Assembly (NCBI RefSeq): GCF_000226095.1
Contig: NC_016478.1
Coordinates: 3,400,001 to 3,464,000 of the forward strand
Direction of reading: 5' to 3'
DNA: 64,000 bases
DNA from: Thermothelomyces thermophilus ATCC 42464
Taxonomy: Eukaryota; Ascomycota; Sordariomycetes; Sordariales; Chaetomiaceae
A model generated the notes under the pieces. That model saw nothing but the letters and a program-made list of their open reading frames with translations. It was not told the origin of the DNA and made no database searches. Every line of letters begins with the position of its first letter. The stretch's first letter is position 1. Shown piece by piece: positions 50,740-62,601 of this stretch. Both the position numbers and the translations under genes were made by a program.

Positions 50740-53700
50740 TAGGTTCCTATAAGTTATCTTCTAGTCCAAAATCAAGCTATTTAACTAGGTACTATAGTTC
50801 TCTGTTAATAATATGTAAATCTAGAATTTCTTTAATATCCTATTCTTCCTCTTTATCCTCTGCTTTAATATATGTAGTAACCTTAGCATTCTTTAGTACT
50901 AGTTCGAGAAGTGAAATATAAAAAACATCTATCTATAGTTATATAGATAATAGTAATAATAATTAATAGTTAGATATCGAAATTCGTTCTTTAATAATGA
51001 AAGGTCTGACCTTTTTAAAGTCTAGCTTCGTACTTGGTCGTTTGGTTCGTAAGTTTTATATAATTAAGTAGACTTTGTCTCCTCTCTCTAGGTAAGGTCC
51101 CTTAAGCCTGTATTTGTTATAGTAATTTTTCATTCTAGTCTTGACAAACTCGAGTTCCTTTTTAAGTTTCTTATATAGTACGTACATTTGTTTTACTTTA
51201 ACTACTACTCTTGGCACTGTAACCTCTAGTCTTTACCTAAGGTCTACTTTATATCTATAGTTCGCGAAGAACGGTATGACTTTGGTCATTTCTATTAGCG
51301 TTATATTATAAGCGAGTTATACTATTAGTAATAGTATAACCTAGTTATCTTGCTAATAGTTAACGTAAGAGCGGAGGTACTACTTAATAACTTGGTTTAG
51401 TTACTCCGTTTATCTGTTAGTCTATAGGTAATATACTATTGATAGCTTACTATTAACGCCTAATCGTTATATTAACGCTTACTAGAATTTTAATATGATC
51501 TTAGTATCTCTATTAGTAATCTATTTTTATAGCTAAGTATATACTAATATAACTTGCTAATAGATTATATCTACTAGCTATTTAGCTATCTAAGATTTCT
51601 TATAGGGAAAGAAGTATATCTATTTAGTTAGGTAATCCACTATAGTAAGAATACTATTATAGATTACTCTTATAGCTATGTCTTTAGATTCTAGTAGCTT
51701 TATAATAAGGTCTATTATAACTAAACTCTATAGTTTGTCAGCTATTAGTAATGGCTAAAGTAATCTATACAGCTTATATTATACCGTTTTACTTTAATTA
51801 TAAATGTCGTAGTTCTATACGACTTCTTTAACTTATACCATTAACTATAGAAAGTCGTAATGTTTCTTAACTTATATAATAGTCTTCGTAACTCCTTTAT
51901 ATCTTCTAAGTTTCGACTTATAGAGTTCTCAAATCATCTATAGCTATTAATCCTAGTCGTAGATATATGCTTTACCTCGATACTAGAGTTTCCTATCTCT
52001 TTCTTCTACTCCGTTAGGTACTACTAGTCTAGGTACTACTTAATACTATATCTCGTTAATCCTTTCTTCTTGAAAGATTATATAACATTCTAGGAACGAG
52101 TCAAGTAGATTATCTTCTATAGGTATCTATATTTCGGAATATAGTATTCTATCTGTTCGTTCTTTAAATAACGGTAGTGTTATTTCCGTTCGTCCTTCTA
52201 TATAATCCGTTCGTCAGCTTAAGATATCCGCTCGTATATTCTCTTTACCCTTCTTATAGCAGATCTCGAAGTTAAATTCCGTAAGGAATTCTGCCTATTG
52301 TATTTATCGTCTGTTAAGCTCCTTTATCGTTATAAAGTATCGCAAATTCTTATAATCCGTATATACTTATACCGGTTTAATCGTACTACTAAGGTATAGT
52401 CGCTATTCCTTGAAAGCTTTGATAATCATAAGTAATTCCTTATCGTAGATCGGATAATTAAGACGTGGTCTATTAAGCTTCTTTGAAAAAAAGGCTATAA
52501 GATATAGCTTTCCTTGTTCGTCTCGTTATCCTAATTATCCTCTAATGGCGTAGTCTAAAGCGTCTATTTCTACCTCGAATAGCTTCTTAGGGTCTAGTAG
52601 TACTAGTACTAGATCTTTAGTAATAGTATTATAGATCTATATAAATGCTTACTTATGCTATTCTTCCTATTAGAATTTAGCGTTCTTCTTTATAAGTTCG
52701 TATAAAGGTTATACGATTGCTCTAAAGTTCCTAATAAATATTCGGTAGAAGTTCGTAAATCCGATAAAGCTTTGTATTTCTATAACTAATATTAGTTATA
52801 GCTATTCCTTGATAGCTTTAACCTTTAAAGGTTCTATCCGAATTTATCCTAGGAATATTTTATATCCTAAAAACACCGTCTTCCTAACGTAGAATTTGCC
52901 CTTTTCCTTATTAATTAATAGTTTATATACATATAACACGTCTAGTACTACTTTTATATGCTTCTAGTGTTTATCTATTATCTTAGAGAAGATAAGTATA
53001 TCGTCGAGATAATATACTGTAAATTTGTCGAGAAAGGGTCAGATAGCTTAATCAATTAGGGCTTAGAACGTTACTAGCGCGTTCGTGAGTCTAAATAGTA
53101 TAACGAGGTACTTATAATAGCTATAGGGTATCCTAAAGGCCATTTTCTACTCGTCGCCTTCTTTAATCTATATATAGTTATAGGCCAATAGCAAGTCAAG
53201 ACGTATAAAATATTAGGCTCCTACTAACTAATCTTAGAGCCGTAAGATTAGCAGTAACAGGTATCGGTTTTTCATAGTCTATTCATTAAGTTACCAATAG
53301 TTAACGTATAACTATAGCTTTCCGTCTTTCTTAGGTATAAACAGGATTAGGTAGCCTACTAGCAATATCGATAGGCGGATATATCCTCTTCGAAGGTTCT
53401 CCTCTAAATATCGCTTAAGTTCTTTATTCTATATCTAGCTCGTATAGTAAATCTTAAAGAACTTTAGTTATACTCCTTCCTTAAGCTTGATCTCGTAATC
53501 CTATAGGCCGTGTTCTAATAATCCTTCTAGATGCTTTGGTTCGAATGCTAGGTGTCCTTTATATTCCTTCGGTACTTCCCTAGTCTTGTCTTATCTCTCG
53601 GTTTTCTGATAGTATATAAACTTGGTTCTGTCTATAGCGATACTAGCGATTTCTCCTATCTTAACCTACTACTCTAATTATAGTGCTTTACATTTATTAA

Positions 53701-56630
53701 TAGAGAGAATAGCTATTAGCGGTTTAGCTCGTTCCTCCTATTACGATATTGATATCATTATACTACTTCTTCTAGAGTCTATAGTAGTCTGTCTACTACT
53801 ATCTATCTCTTACGGTAGATCTATAGGACATGCCTTCCCTTAAGTATTGTCTGTTTGCGATCCTTATATGCTCCCTATCTTGCTAGTTAAATATAACTCT
53901 ATTTAGGGTTATAGGTAGCTACTATTCTTCTAGCTAATGTCTAGGTTATAATCTTCATACTATAGTAACCCTAATATTATATCTTTATTATTACTTATAT
54001 CCATAATATTAAATATAATTACCATAGTCTTGCCTACTATAGTAATATCAATTGGTTCGGTCTCCTTATATACCTATTATATTAGAAATAGCCCTTTAAC
54101 TATACTATACTTCTACTTTATTCTCTAGGGTATCTATAGCTAATTTACAAGTATTAGCGAAATCAGGTTTATCTCTACTCTACTATCTACTAGTATAAGC
54201 ATTTTATACTATTTCCATTATACCGTTATTTATAGTCGCTTATCTTACTACTATCGTCTAAAGATTATAGCGATTTCCTATATTTGTACTAGGAGTTCTC
54301 AATATAGTGGTCTCTTACGCTAGTTCCTCTTATATTACGCTACTACTCGCCGCTACGTGGGCGTTAATGGTTTCCGGGCCCCTTAAAGGGCCCTGACCCG
54401 TTTCCTAGGTCAGTGCTAACCTCTTCGGTTATTTGGCTAATAGCGGCTTCGTCGATCGTGCTCATTTCTGTAAGCCATTAAGTGCTTACAGCTTCTACTA
54501 TTAAGTCCGTTCTGCTTTTCGTCGTATATACCATATCTTTATCTGAAGCTCCTAAATTCGCGATTTCTTTTTGTCTACGTAATAGAGACAATCGTTACTC
54601 TAGTATAAGTCCTATATATCTCGTCCTATTCTGTAGTACTTAGGCTAGGCTTGTTTTAGAACTACCGTAATGCCTTTTAGATTATAGGCTTCGATCTTCT
54701 AGAGCAATTTGGCCGCTCTATTTCCTATATTGTGAACCTATTCTATAGGGTAGAGGCTTTCGTCCTTATTTCCTTATTAGGTCGGCTAATGATTGTTTTC
54801 GAATTTGTCACGGAAGTAATATTGGCATTTGTATACTATATACTAGAATTAGGTCACTTACGTATATGCCTCGTGTCGAGGGTATAGTCACGTAGCGTTG
54901 CCTAGGAGGTATTAAAACTCTTTCCCGAATCCTTCTTACTATATATAGACTATAGATACCCTGACGCTAAGGTAGGAATGTTTCTTCTAGTAGTTTTCCT
55001 ATATATATTTGTCTTTTCCACGGTTCGTGTGTATAAACTAGTACTCTAGGTTCCATATATCGTTACTAAGTTACTAGTTGTCAAGGTACTTAGCGTAGCT
55101 ATTAGGCCTATTATATATTATAGGCTGTCTTCCTTTAATAGCTTCTATAATATATTAGAGTTTCCTTATTTCGTCCCTTATCTTATCGCTCTACTAGGTA
55201 AGTCAAGTTAAGCGTCTATCCTATTTATATAGTTCTATATTAAGTCGGAAAACTTTATTATAATACTATTTGATTTGTTCCTAGAGGAATAGAACATTAG
55301 GTCCGGGTCTTTCGATTCCTTAGGTATCGGTTATCTATAATCTATCCTACCTCTATATAACTATAAAACCTTACTACCTTAAGGCTAGGAGAATCGAAAT
55401 TAGCGGTGTGTATTCTCTTACCATATCCTATTCGGCAAGACCTATCTCTAGGTCTATAGTAACTAGTTTAGAGTACAGTACTTGTTCGTCTTTACCATTA
55501 CTATCGTGTCCAAGACTATCTATATTACTACCCCTATCTTCGTAGCTTGTAGCTGCTACTTCGATAATGTCCTTGGTAGTTTCGTCGATAACCGTAATTT
55601 CCTTTCTAGGGACTGTCTTCTACTCTTTCTTCGGGCTTCGACATTCTCGCTTATAGTGCCCTTTCTTTCTATAGTTATAGTAGGTAATATTAGACTTATC
55701 TTTGGTTATCTTCTTCCGGTCTTACTTCTATGCTATATCTATATCTATAGCTCTAGGGTACGTCCTATATAAGGTATTAATATACGCTCGCTTTTTCTTA
55801 TCATTAGCCTTAACTATAGTTCTATTATTCGACCTTGTTTCTACTACTCCTATATATAGAGTCGATTATCGATTCTAATAGCCTATATAATATATTTATC
55901 TAGAGTCTTAGGCCGATTATACTTATATAGCTTGTCTTTAACCTTTTCCTTTAAGCCGTTATAGAATAATTATATTAATACCTCGTTATTAAGCTAAGAC
56001 TTAAGTATATCCTATCTAAACTATATAGTATAGGAGGCTACTAACTTAGTCTATTAGAGATTAGTAAGTCTTTCTTATATATAAATCTTCTTGTCTTTGT
56101 CACTAAAAACCTTCTAAAGCTCTTCTTTAAAATAGTCATAAGATCAAAAGACTACCTACGTAAACGCGTCTCGGTCGTCTTTATCTTCCTTAGTAAGGTA
56201 GTCATTCTACATAGGCTCGAACTATCTAAGTGCCTTACCCTCTAATCTTATAGCTATATAGAGGACTTTAGCTTTATTGTCTAGAAACTTGTTATTATTA
56301 AGCTAGAAGTAGGATCGAAGGTTTATTAGGAATCCTATAAGATCCTCCTTAGTTCCTCTATATTTATTAGGTAGTTCGATCTTAATATAGCTCGCTTTTA
56401 GCGGTTTCGAGCGCCTTGATTTTGGTATAGGCCTTGTTAACTAACTTCTATAAGTACTTTTCGCCGTTCTCGAGTTTTTTAATTTAGGCTTAAGTAGCCT
56501 TATCTCTCTAGTCCAACTCCTAGATCTACTAATAGAGTTAACTAAGCTAAGCAAGCAGCTATTCGGCCGTAACGTTAGTAGCTATATCGATATCGAGGTC
56601 AAAGTTACCTCCGTTCTAAACCATAAGAGA
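50648..56630 (-). pseudogene. G1 E4 gag-pol with chromodomain (RIP-disabled)
   Basis: Same order as E1. Knuckle near 55640-55690; protease near 54175-54225; RT box YYLDDILIFSK at about 52988-53040 with both Asp intact; integrase core near 51480-51530; integrase C-terminal block near 51010-51300; chromodomain near 50745-50860. The frame is broken by many stops. Confidence 0.8.
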
Positions 56631-56651
56631 ATAAAGGAAGTAATAGTAACA

Positions 56652-57103
56652 TGTAACAAACCTAACTCAGACTTCTTCTAAAAGGGTTTAGACGAAGGTA
56701 GATTAAGCAGAACAAGTAAGCAGGTTGTCTAAGGGATTTGGTAAAGCTAAAGGGTTTATAATAACACTAGAGTTATCTCTTATAGTAATTAGTAATACTT
56801 AGTATAAGTACTATAATTATAGGTTACTATTACTAGTAAACTCCTAGAGTCTATTATAATAAGTGACTATTTATATATATATATACTTCTGTCGATCGCT
56901 TATAGTCCCCTTTTATCTTGTCCTTGGATTGCCTTTGGTAGCTAGCTATCCTCTACTATCTTTCCCTTTTGGCAATTGTTCGCCTATAGTAGCCCGTGCT
57001 CCCTAGCGATCCCGTGTTAGCCTCGCTTCGTGCCTTTCTTGATTGGTGGCTTATTTAGCCTGCTATACCCTACCAGGTTACGGTATATAGTTAGCTCGTG
57101 ACA
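56652..57103 (-). repeat. G1 E4 5' LTR (452 bp, beta type)
   Basis: Begins with an unmutated TGTAAC, which gives the ancestral LTR terminus, and ends CTCGTGACA followed by aaggc. Confidence 0.85.
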
Positions 57104-57108
57104 AAGGC

Positions 57109-57331
57109 CTAAAGATCTAAAGCTAGTTCCTAAGTACCCTTTATAGTTTATAGGCTAAGATACGCTAAATATCAAAGTAAAAGCCCAGTAAAGGCATTAG
57201 ATATCTAAAAAATGGCCCTTATCTAAAGGTAATAGTAGAGCTAAACAGGCTAGGCATTATAAGGAATATAAGTAAAGTTTTAGGCCCGAATTCGCTAGTA
57301 AGAGCCTTAAGGCGAATTCGAAAGGGAAGTA
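57109..57331 (+). pseudogene. G2(+) sense accessory frame, block 4, and polypurine tract
   Basis: Resumes in register after E4 (PKDLKLVPKYPL ... KWPLSKGNSRAKQ ... SKSLKANSKGKYR). It becomes Lys/Arg/Ser-rich and stays open up to and into the 3' LTR, so the ancestral stop probably lay in the LTR. The A/G-rich tgaaagggaag-like end (57318-57331) doubles as the polypurine tract. Confidence 0.4.
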
Positions 57332-57780
57332 TAGACTAGGGCTAGAAGTTCTTAATATAACTAGAAGGACATAAGATATAGTTTTGTTTTTCCGGTTCTA
57401 TAGAGCTTTATTATATATAATAGGTATAAATAGGGGGTACCCATCTAGGGGCTCTAGATAGAAAGACAAGGACAATAGATAGCTTTTAATACTTGTTTGC
57501 TCTAATAGATTAAAGCGATAGGATATAGTTCTTCTTTCTTTTATAAGTTAGAGTATCTTTTTCTACGTAAGTGGACTCTTCTACATCTGTCTAGAGGGAT
57601 ATCGTTGTCGCTACCTTTGCCCCTATCGTCGTTGCCATCTAGATGGTTAGACTTGCCTACTGTGACCGCGAATATTCGGATGCCCTGGACATTTTAAGCC
57701 GACGCTCCTCCTTATCTGACTAGATAGAGGTTTAGTTCTAGAGGTGCTAAGTGGTGCCCTAGAGGGTTGGCACTAGCTTA
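57332..57780 (+). repeat. G2(+) 3' LTR (449 bp)
   Basis: Direct repeat of 5848-6300; begins TAGACTAGGG, ends ACTAGCTTA, then atat (57781-57784). Confidence 0.85.
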
Positions 57781-57784
57781 ATAT

Positions 57785-60435
57785 GTACCTAGTATCTATA
57801 GGTAAAGATGCTATTCTAATTTAGGTATAAGTCGCTAGTTAATGTAATTATTAAGCTAGGTTTGTATTAGCGAAAATACTATTTAAACTAGCTATAGAGC
57901 ACTTTATTAGGAGTTTTAAATAAGTAAATACGGCTTAGGCTTATTATATATAAGTATATTACTACTTATATACTTTTTAATTAGAGCTTTATAAATAGAT
58001 TTATACTATTAAGCATCTTAATTAAGTATAAGGTTAGTTCTTACCTTACTTACTTTACTAGTCTATTAGGCTTATAGGTATATAAAGGTAAGAGCTTAAG
58101 ATTAATACTACTTTCTATAGCCTAAGTCTAATAGTACGTTAGTATATACCTTATTAAACTAATCGTTATAATATCGTTATCCTATTTAATCTTACAAATA
58201 GTAAGCCCGTATTAACGTCTTACCTAGCTCTCGAAGTTCTAAATAATTCCTATAATCTAGTCTAGTGACTTCGTCGTTAGGAAGAAAGGGAAGAGCTTCT
58301 TATTATACTTATCAACAATTATAAGTAGCTATTACGATCCATTAATCGCTTTAGGATAGTCAAACAGATCCTAGGCTACTTGCTAGAATAGGTATATAGA
58401 CTTCTACTTAGGTAGTATTTTCCTAGAGATAACCTTACTTATGTAAGTATAAGCGTAGCTCTCGTACTTAATATATACCGTCCCCTTGATATAGACGTTT
58501 CTAGCATTATTGATAAGCGCTTTTAACGCTTCTAGTCCGAGGTAGCTAGCTCTTAAGTGCTAAAGATCCTTAGTATCCTCTCTTATAGTAGGTAATGCTT
58601 ATATCTAGGACCTTTTACCATACGTAGTGAACACGTTCTATAAGGATATATAAACGTTTATAATATCCGCTTTACTAATTAAGACGTAGTCTAGGAAGCT
58701 TGGGTAGTAAGAAAGTAGCTTATATTCGAGGAAGGTAAGATTATACTTATATTCTAACTTATAAAGTATAACGTTTTTTCTAGTATTCTAAAACATAGTA
58801 AGTAATCTAACCTATAGTACTAAGTGCCTATCTCAAGTAATAGAGCTTCCAAGATAATATCAATATAGAATTCTTTGATGATAGTAATATCTTTAAGCGT
58901 TAGGCTCTCGGTATATAGTCTATATAGTCTATCTAGAACGTTCTTAATTACCCGAGTACCCCTCTTACTAATAGGAAAGGTTGTTATACCTGCTTTAATA
59001 AACTTAGGATCTTCTACCTTAACAAACATTCTAGGTAAAAGGAACTTCTTATCGTTAACTAAGTAGGTTATACTATATAAGTCTAGTAGAGTACTTTCCA
59101 AAAGAGGATAATGCCATAGAGTAACTATACTAAACGCCCTATAGTAAGTTAAGAGCTCACTAAGTAGTTAAAGGCTAATGATTAATATATTAAGGGAACT
59201 AGGGTATCCTACCCCTGACTACCTAGAATAGGATAGCTCCCTCTATTTAGCGATAAGTTAATCCTTTAGTCTAGCCTACTTCGGCTTATTAAGCTCCTAG
59301 TAAATCCTCTTATACTCCTTATTAGAAAGGTATAAGTATTACTTATCACTATAGATAGCTTACTTAAGTATATAACAGTCTATTAGGTCCTATAGATATC
59401 TTAGATATTTATAGGGATATCTTATATTATATTATTAAGTATATAAGTCTCTACCTCTTTCCTTACTACTCTTTTAAACTATAGGAAGTATTAGTATATA
59501 AGGTATTAATAAGATTCTATACTTCTAAGAGACTCTAGGTTATATATCATTATTAATTAGGATCTTAGCTATTATAATAAGGGTATTAAGCTCTAGAAGT
59601 AGCTATCCTATACTATTAATAAGCTTAATTTCTATCCTCTTATTTACCACTTAGGTTAGTAAGATATATATAATGATAATATTAAAAAAGGTATAAAGTC
59701 CTTATATACCTTATATTTCTAAGATATTATATTAGATAGCTTATTAGAAGGTAATATTAAAGTCATAAATCTAACGCTATAGATTAACTCCTAAACGCTT
59801 AACTATATTAAAACTAGTTATATATTATATAGTAACTATTATATAGAGCATTATAATAGATAGTATAAGTATAGAGCAAAGTACCTAGATAATTCCCCTA
59901 ATAAGGTTAATATCTTTCTTCCTATATACTTTTATAACTTTATAGAGTTTAGGATCTATAATATATACTAGCTAACGTTATAGCTATTCTATCTACTTAC
60001 TAATATCTATAATATATATAATATCTTTATAAAAGGAGTCTTATAGTTATATGAATTCGGCTATAATAGCTATATTAGAAGATATCAAATCTATAGGTAT
60101 TAAAGGTAATAATCCTTCTAAAAGTTACTCTTAAAAAGCTAAGATAAGGTTATCTCTAGCTTACTTATAGGTTAGGCACTATAAAACTTCTAGATCTAGC
60201 TTATAGTCACTATTAAGGTCGATAAATCCCTATATATTAGCGAATTTAACCTATAACTATAGTTTAATATACTACAAGTTCTAGGAACTAGGCCCTATAA
60301 GGCATATAAAAGTCTTAACTAGGATCTTAGGTATAATAGACATATCGTCAAAAGCGTATTAAAGCAGGGTAAAAGAGTTTATAATAGAAGAAGCTACTAT
60401 TAATATTAAAGATACGTTAGTAGAGGAGTAGTCAA
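57785..60435 (-). pseudogene. Copia gag, protease and integrase N-terminal part (RIP-disabled)
   Basis: Minus-strand 5' half of the Copia polyprotein. The open stretch 59101-58820 (STLLDLYSITYLVNDKKF ... GTRVIKNVL) is the segment after the retropepsin that leads into the pre-integrase. A clear pre-integrase block LxHLRASYLGLEALKALI lies near 58520-58590. The integrase core should follow at 57785-58450 but is badly damaged. Gag is expected at about 59200-60400; I see charged, Leu-rich codons but no preserved zinc knuckle. It joins 5847 after removal of G2(+). Confidence 0.7.
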
Positions 60436-60452
60436 GGCGCCGGGCTTATAAC
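60436..60452 (-). other. Copia primer binding site matching an initiator tRNA-Met fragment
   Basis: The minus strand directly after the 5' LTR reads GTTATAAGCCCGGCGCC. Its complement, with one G restored, contains GGGCUCAUAAC, the anticodon-loop region of initiator tRNA-Met. Use of an internal fragment of that tRNA as primer is known for Copia-type elements. The A in place of G fits a RIP change. Confidence 0.65.
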
Positions 60453-60664
60453 TGCTAAACCTAGTAATGAGCTTCCTAGAGCGTTAAAAGCAGTGTCTGT
60501 AGTGGGTAGCTGTACGAAGGAAAGAGTGCCTTGTTGAACTATCTATAAAGGAGACAAAAAGAGTGGTATTTATAGATAAGGGGACTGGCCAATGCGTTGA
60601 ACAGCCTCATATAGCTGTGGCAAACGCGTGGCTAATACTCTTGGAAGCTCTATAGCTTCCGACA
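60453..60664 (-). repeat. Copia 5' LTR (212 bp)
   Basis: Same length as 1757-1968. The minus strand starts TGTCGGAAGC, contains a TATA-like tctataaatacc stretch near 60570, and ends GGTTTAGCA at the primer binding site. It is followed on the plus strand by the duplication cctgt (60665-60669). Confidence 0.9.
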
Positions 60665-60669
60665 CCTGT

Positions 60670-61391
60670 ATACCAGGTAATAATAGTCACCCAAGTATAC
60701 CCACCCTACCCAGCCCCTCCTGAAGTACGGAATAGAGCCGTTACAGGGCACCAGAATCACGAAACTGCTCATTGTGGTTAAAGGCAACGAACTAGCGCAC
60801 CAAGGCGGTGGCGGTGCAGAGCAAGGGACGGTGTCACACTGCTAATAAATACGGAATGGTGCATGTAAGTGTTCGTGCAGATCACATCCGCCCTTCACCC
60901 TGCAGAGGCCTCTCAGCCTTGCCATGGTCCATGGAGCTCAAAAGGGTGTGCCCGTGCCATCAACCCCGCCCTCTCTGGCATTTCATCAATATGAGCCCGA
61001 AGTCCTTCTGTCCCTTTCCCAAAGTTGTCACCAAGATCCAAAGCCAAATCAGACCACTCCCGCTGCGATAGTAGTCCAGTCCATCCCGTGAATTCAACCA
61101 AGGAAGATGAGTCTGGGTAAGAAGTCACCAGCTCGGACTGATTTTTTTTTCTTTTTCTTTCTTTCTTTCTTTTTTTCTGGTTGGGGAGGGGAAAACTCGA
61201 AGCCTTGCTGAACAACCTCGACCCTCTCAAGCGGCCAGCCAGTGCGTCTACATCCAGCTCCAAAGGGTTGCGCTAACCACCCAGAGCCCGCGCGAGTTCG
61301 CGGACCAACGTAAGTTCTCGCTGCAGCACCAGTTAGCGGCGTTCCCTGGGGACCTGACAGACTTTTCATAAAAAAAGTGGCCATATTCATA
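60670..61391 (+). promoter_or_regulatory. Upstream region of the four-exon membrane protein gene
   Basis: GC-balanced host DNA without RIP damage. A long CT-rich tract (about 61142-61180, T runs with ctttcttt repeats) lies about 215 bp before the ATG, typical of fungal promoters. Short open frames occur on both strands but lack convincing starts. Confidence 0.5.
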
Positions 61392-62601
61392 ATGACTCGC
61401 CTCTTTGATGTTGGTCTTGCCACTGCTGCAGCAGCGGCAGCTGGAGCAGCAGGCGCACATGCAGCCGGAGTCCCCCTGACTACCGAGATACTGCGGGATG
61501 CCGCCGTTGGCGGAGCCCTCAAATCCGGAGCCATGGCCGTTGCCGGTCTCTTCATGCTGGCGCGGCTTAATACACCCTTCATCGTCATCCCGATGCTCCT
61601 GGGAACAACCATGGCGACAAACGTTCTGTTGGTGGCAGCACTAGCAAACCGAACGCTCGGATACGGTGAGCATAATCACCCAAGTTTTTTTCTCATCATC
61701 ATGCAATCCGCTGTCTTTATAAACCGGGGGGTTGCTGAGCTGGCATCTCTTAATTGCCTTTCACCCAGCGCCAACCCAGCTCCTCGTAGCCGCCGTCGTG
61801 GCCGGCATTCCGCTCGGCTTTTGCCCGGTATACTATTATGGAGGTGAGAGCCCCTTGATGCAATCATGTTCCGGAACCGGTAGGGCCAGCCAGCCCGACT
61901 CTCACACGAAATCCATCACGATCTAGCGTTTCGAGTCCCGATCACGTTTACATCAATCCCATTCGACGTTCTCGGGGCATATACGTTTGTGAAAATGGCC
62001 GACAACTTGGGTAAGACATTACCTATTAATTAATTACCTACACACCTCTTTCCCATTTGGTTCTTCCCCCCCTTGGTGCGGTGAGAGACTCTGGTTCACC
62101 ATCGCGACCTTGGCTATCCTTGAAGAAAAAGCAACTGGAATAGAGAGGGAAAAAAGAAAGAAAAAAAAAATCGAAGCTAACCACAACCCACAATCCATAT
62201 TAATAGGCCACCCTATTTGCCCACTCAGGCCTGCACTAGTTGCCGGCGCCGTGTTTGGAACGGTCTTCTCTGTCGGCTTAACTTTATTCGGTTGCTGGTT
62301 CATAGGACGGCCCAGGATCATACGCCTGAGCAATGCCGGGAACAGCCTCTCTGGGCACGCGAGCTGCTGTGGAAATCAAGTTGTTTTCAATTCCGTCACG
62401 AGGGGGGCCATCGCCAGGCCCCCAGTCTATGGTTCCTTGGGTAGCGCCGGGTTCGGCGTGGTGTCTCGGAGAACCCATGCCCTCGGAATCTACTGGGAGC
62501 CTGGTGCGGTTGGCGGGGGCTTGGTCCTCCACGCCGAGTCGTCTGCAAACGATACGGTAAATTACACTACGGGCGGGGCCGAGTTCTTCAGGATGGCTTG
62601 A
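61392..62601 (+). CDS. Polytopic membrane protein, four exons
   Basis: Proposed exons are 61392-61665, 61769-61843, 61927-62010 and 62240-62601 (TGA). Introns have donors GTGAGC, GTGAGA and GTAAGA and acceptors CAG, TAG and TAG, with phase 1 at all three joins, giving 264 residues. The first acceptor follows a clear pyrimidine stretch; the last could instead be the CAG at 62228, but that join hits a stop. Residues 5-30 are Ala-rich. Hydrophobic spans lie near residues 50-85 (two helices around MAVAGLFML and FIVIPMLLGTTMATNVLLVAALA), 95-117 (QLLVAAVVAGIPLGFCPVYYY) and 145-170 (VAGAVFGTVFSVGLTLFGCWFIG). The tail of about 95 residues is Gly/Ser-rich. Family not recognised. The gene sits in a 2.1-kb island between two Copia copies yet is free of RIP damage. 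Confidence 0.65.

Larger units (their letters stand above)
49492..57103 (-). mobile_element. Chromodomain Gypsy element G1, copy E4 (subfamily beta)
   Basis: A 7,612-bp element with two 452-bp LTRs (49492-49943, 56652-57103) and duplication aaggc (49487-49491, 57104-57108). Inserted near the end of the accessory frame of G2(+). Confidence 0.9.
5848..57780 (+). mobile_element. Gypsy-type LTR retrotransposon G2, plus-strand copy, split by four nested elements
   Basis: LTRs at 5848-6300 and 57332-57780 match each other and are flanked by atat (5844-5847 and 57781-57784). Element DNA is found at 5848-10810, 18402-23500, 40671-41424, 49038-49491 and 57109-57780, about 11.9 kb in total. The intervening stretches are complete younger elements, each with its own target duplication. 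Gag, protease, RT and integrase occur in that order, so this is Ty3/Gypsy organisation. After pol there are about 3.3 kb of unusual 3' sequence with a sense accessory frame. Confidence 0.85.
1757..60664 (-). mobile_element. Ty1/Copia LTR retrotransposon, RIP-degraded, expanded to 58.9 kb by nested insertions
   Basis: The outermost element of the nest. Two 212-bp LTRs (1757-1968 and 60453-60664) start TG and end CA on the plus strand and are flanked by the duplication cctgt (1752-1756, 60665-60669). A primer binding site abuts the right LTR and a pyrimidine run (polypurine on the minus strand) abuts the left one, so the element runs right to left. Copia domain order is visible on the minus strand: pre-integrase near 58500-58600, the Copia-type RT box FYIDDF at about 4082-4119, and the end of pol near 3090. 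A Gypsy element is inserted at 5847/57781. Without nested DNA it would be about 7.0 kb, of which about 1.1 kb is a 3' region between pol and LTR that holds an antisense frame. Confidence 0.9.

Noticed and set aside
1757-60664. CRISPR array, tRNA or rRNA genes, or a bacterial-type island in the AT-rich region
   Set aside because: The repeats are long, few and paired with target duplications; no short regularly spaced repeats and no tRNA or rRNA fold was seen. The low GC is explained by RIP of retroelements.
60808-61071. Plus-strand 87-codon frame in the promoter region
   Set aside because: No coding-like composition, overlapped by other frames, and upstream of the CT tract of the real gene.
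60913-61263. Minus-strand frame upstream of the four-exon gene (tail reads protein-like)
   Set aside because: Half of it is a Lys/Arg run translated from the CT tract and no start or splice site makes a convincing gene. Possibly a short antisense transcript, but unsupported.
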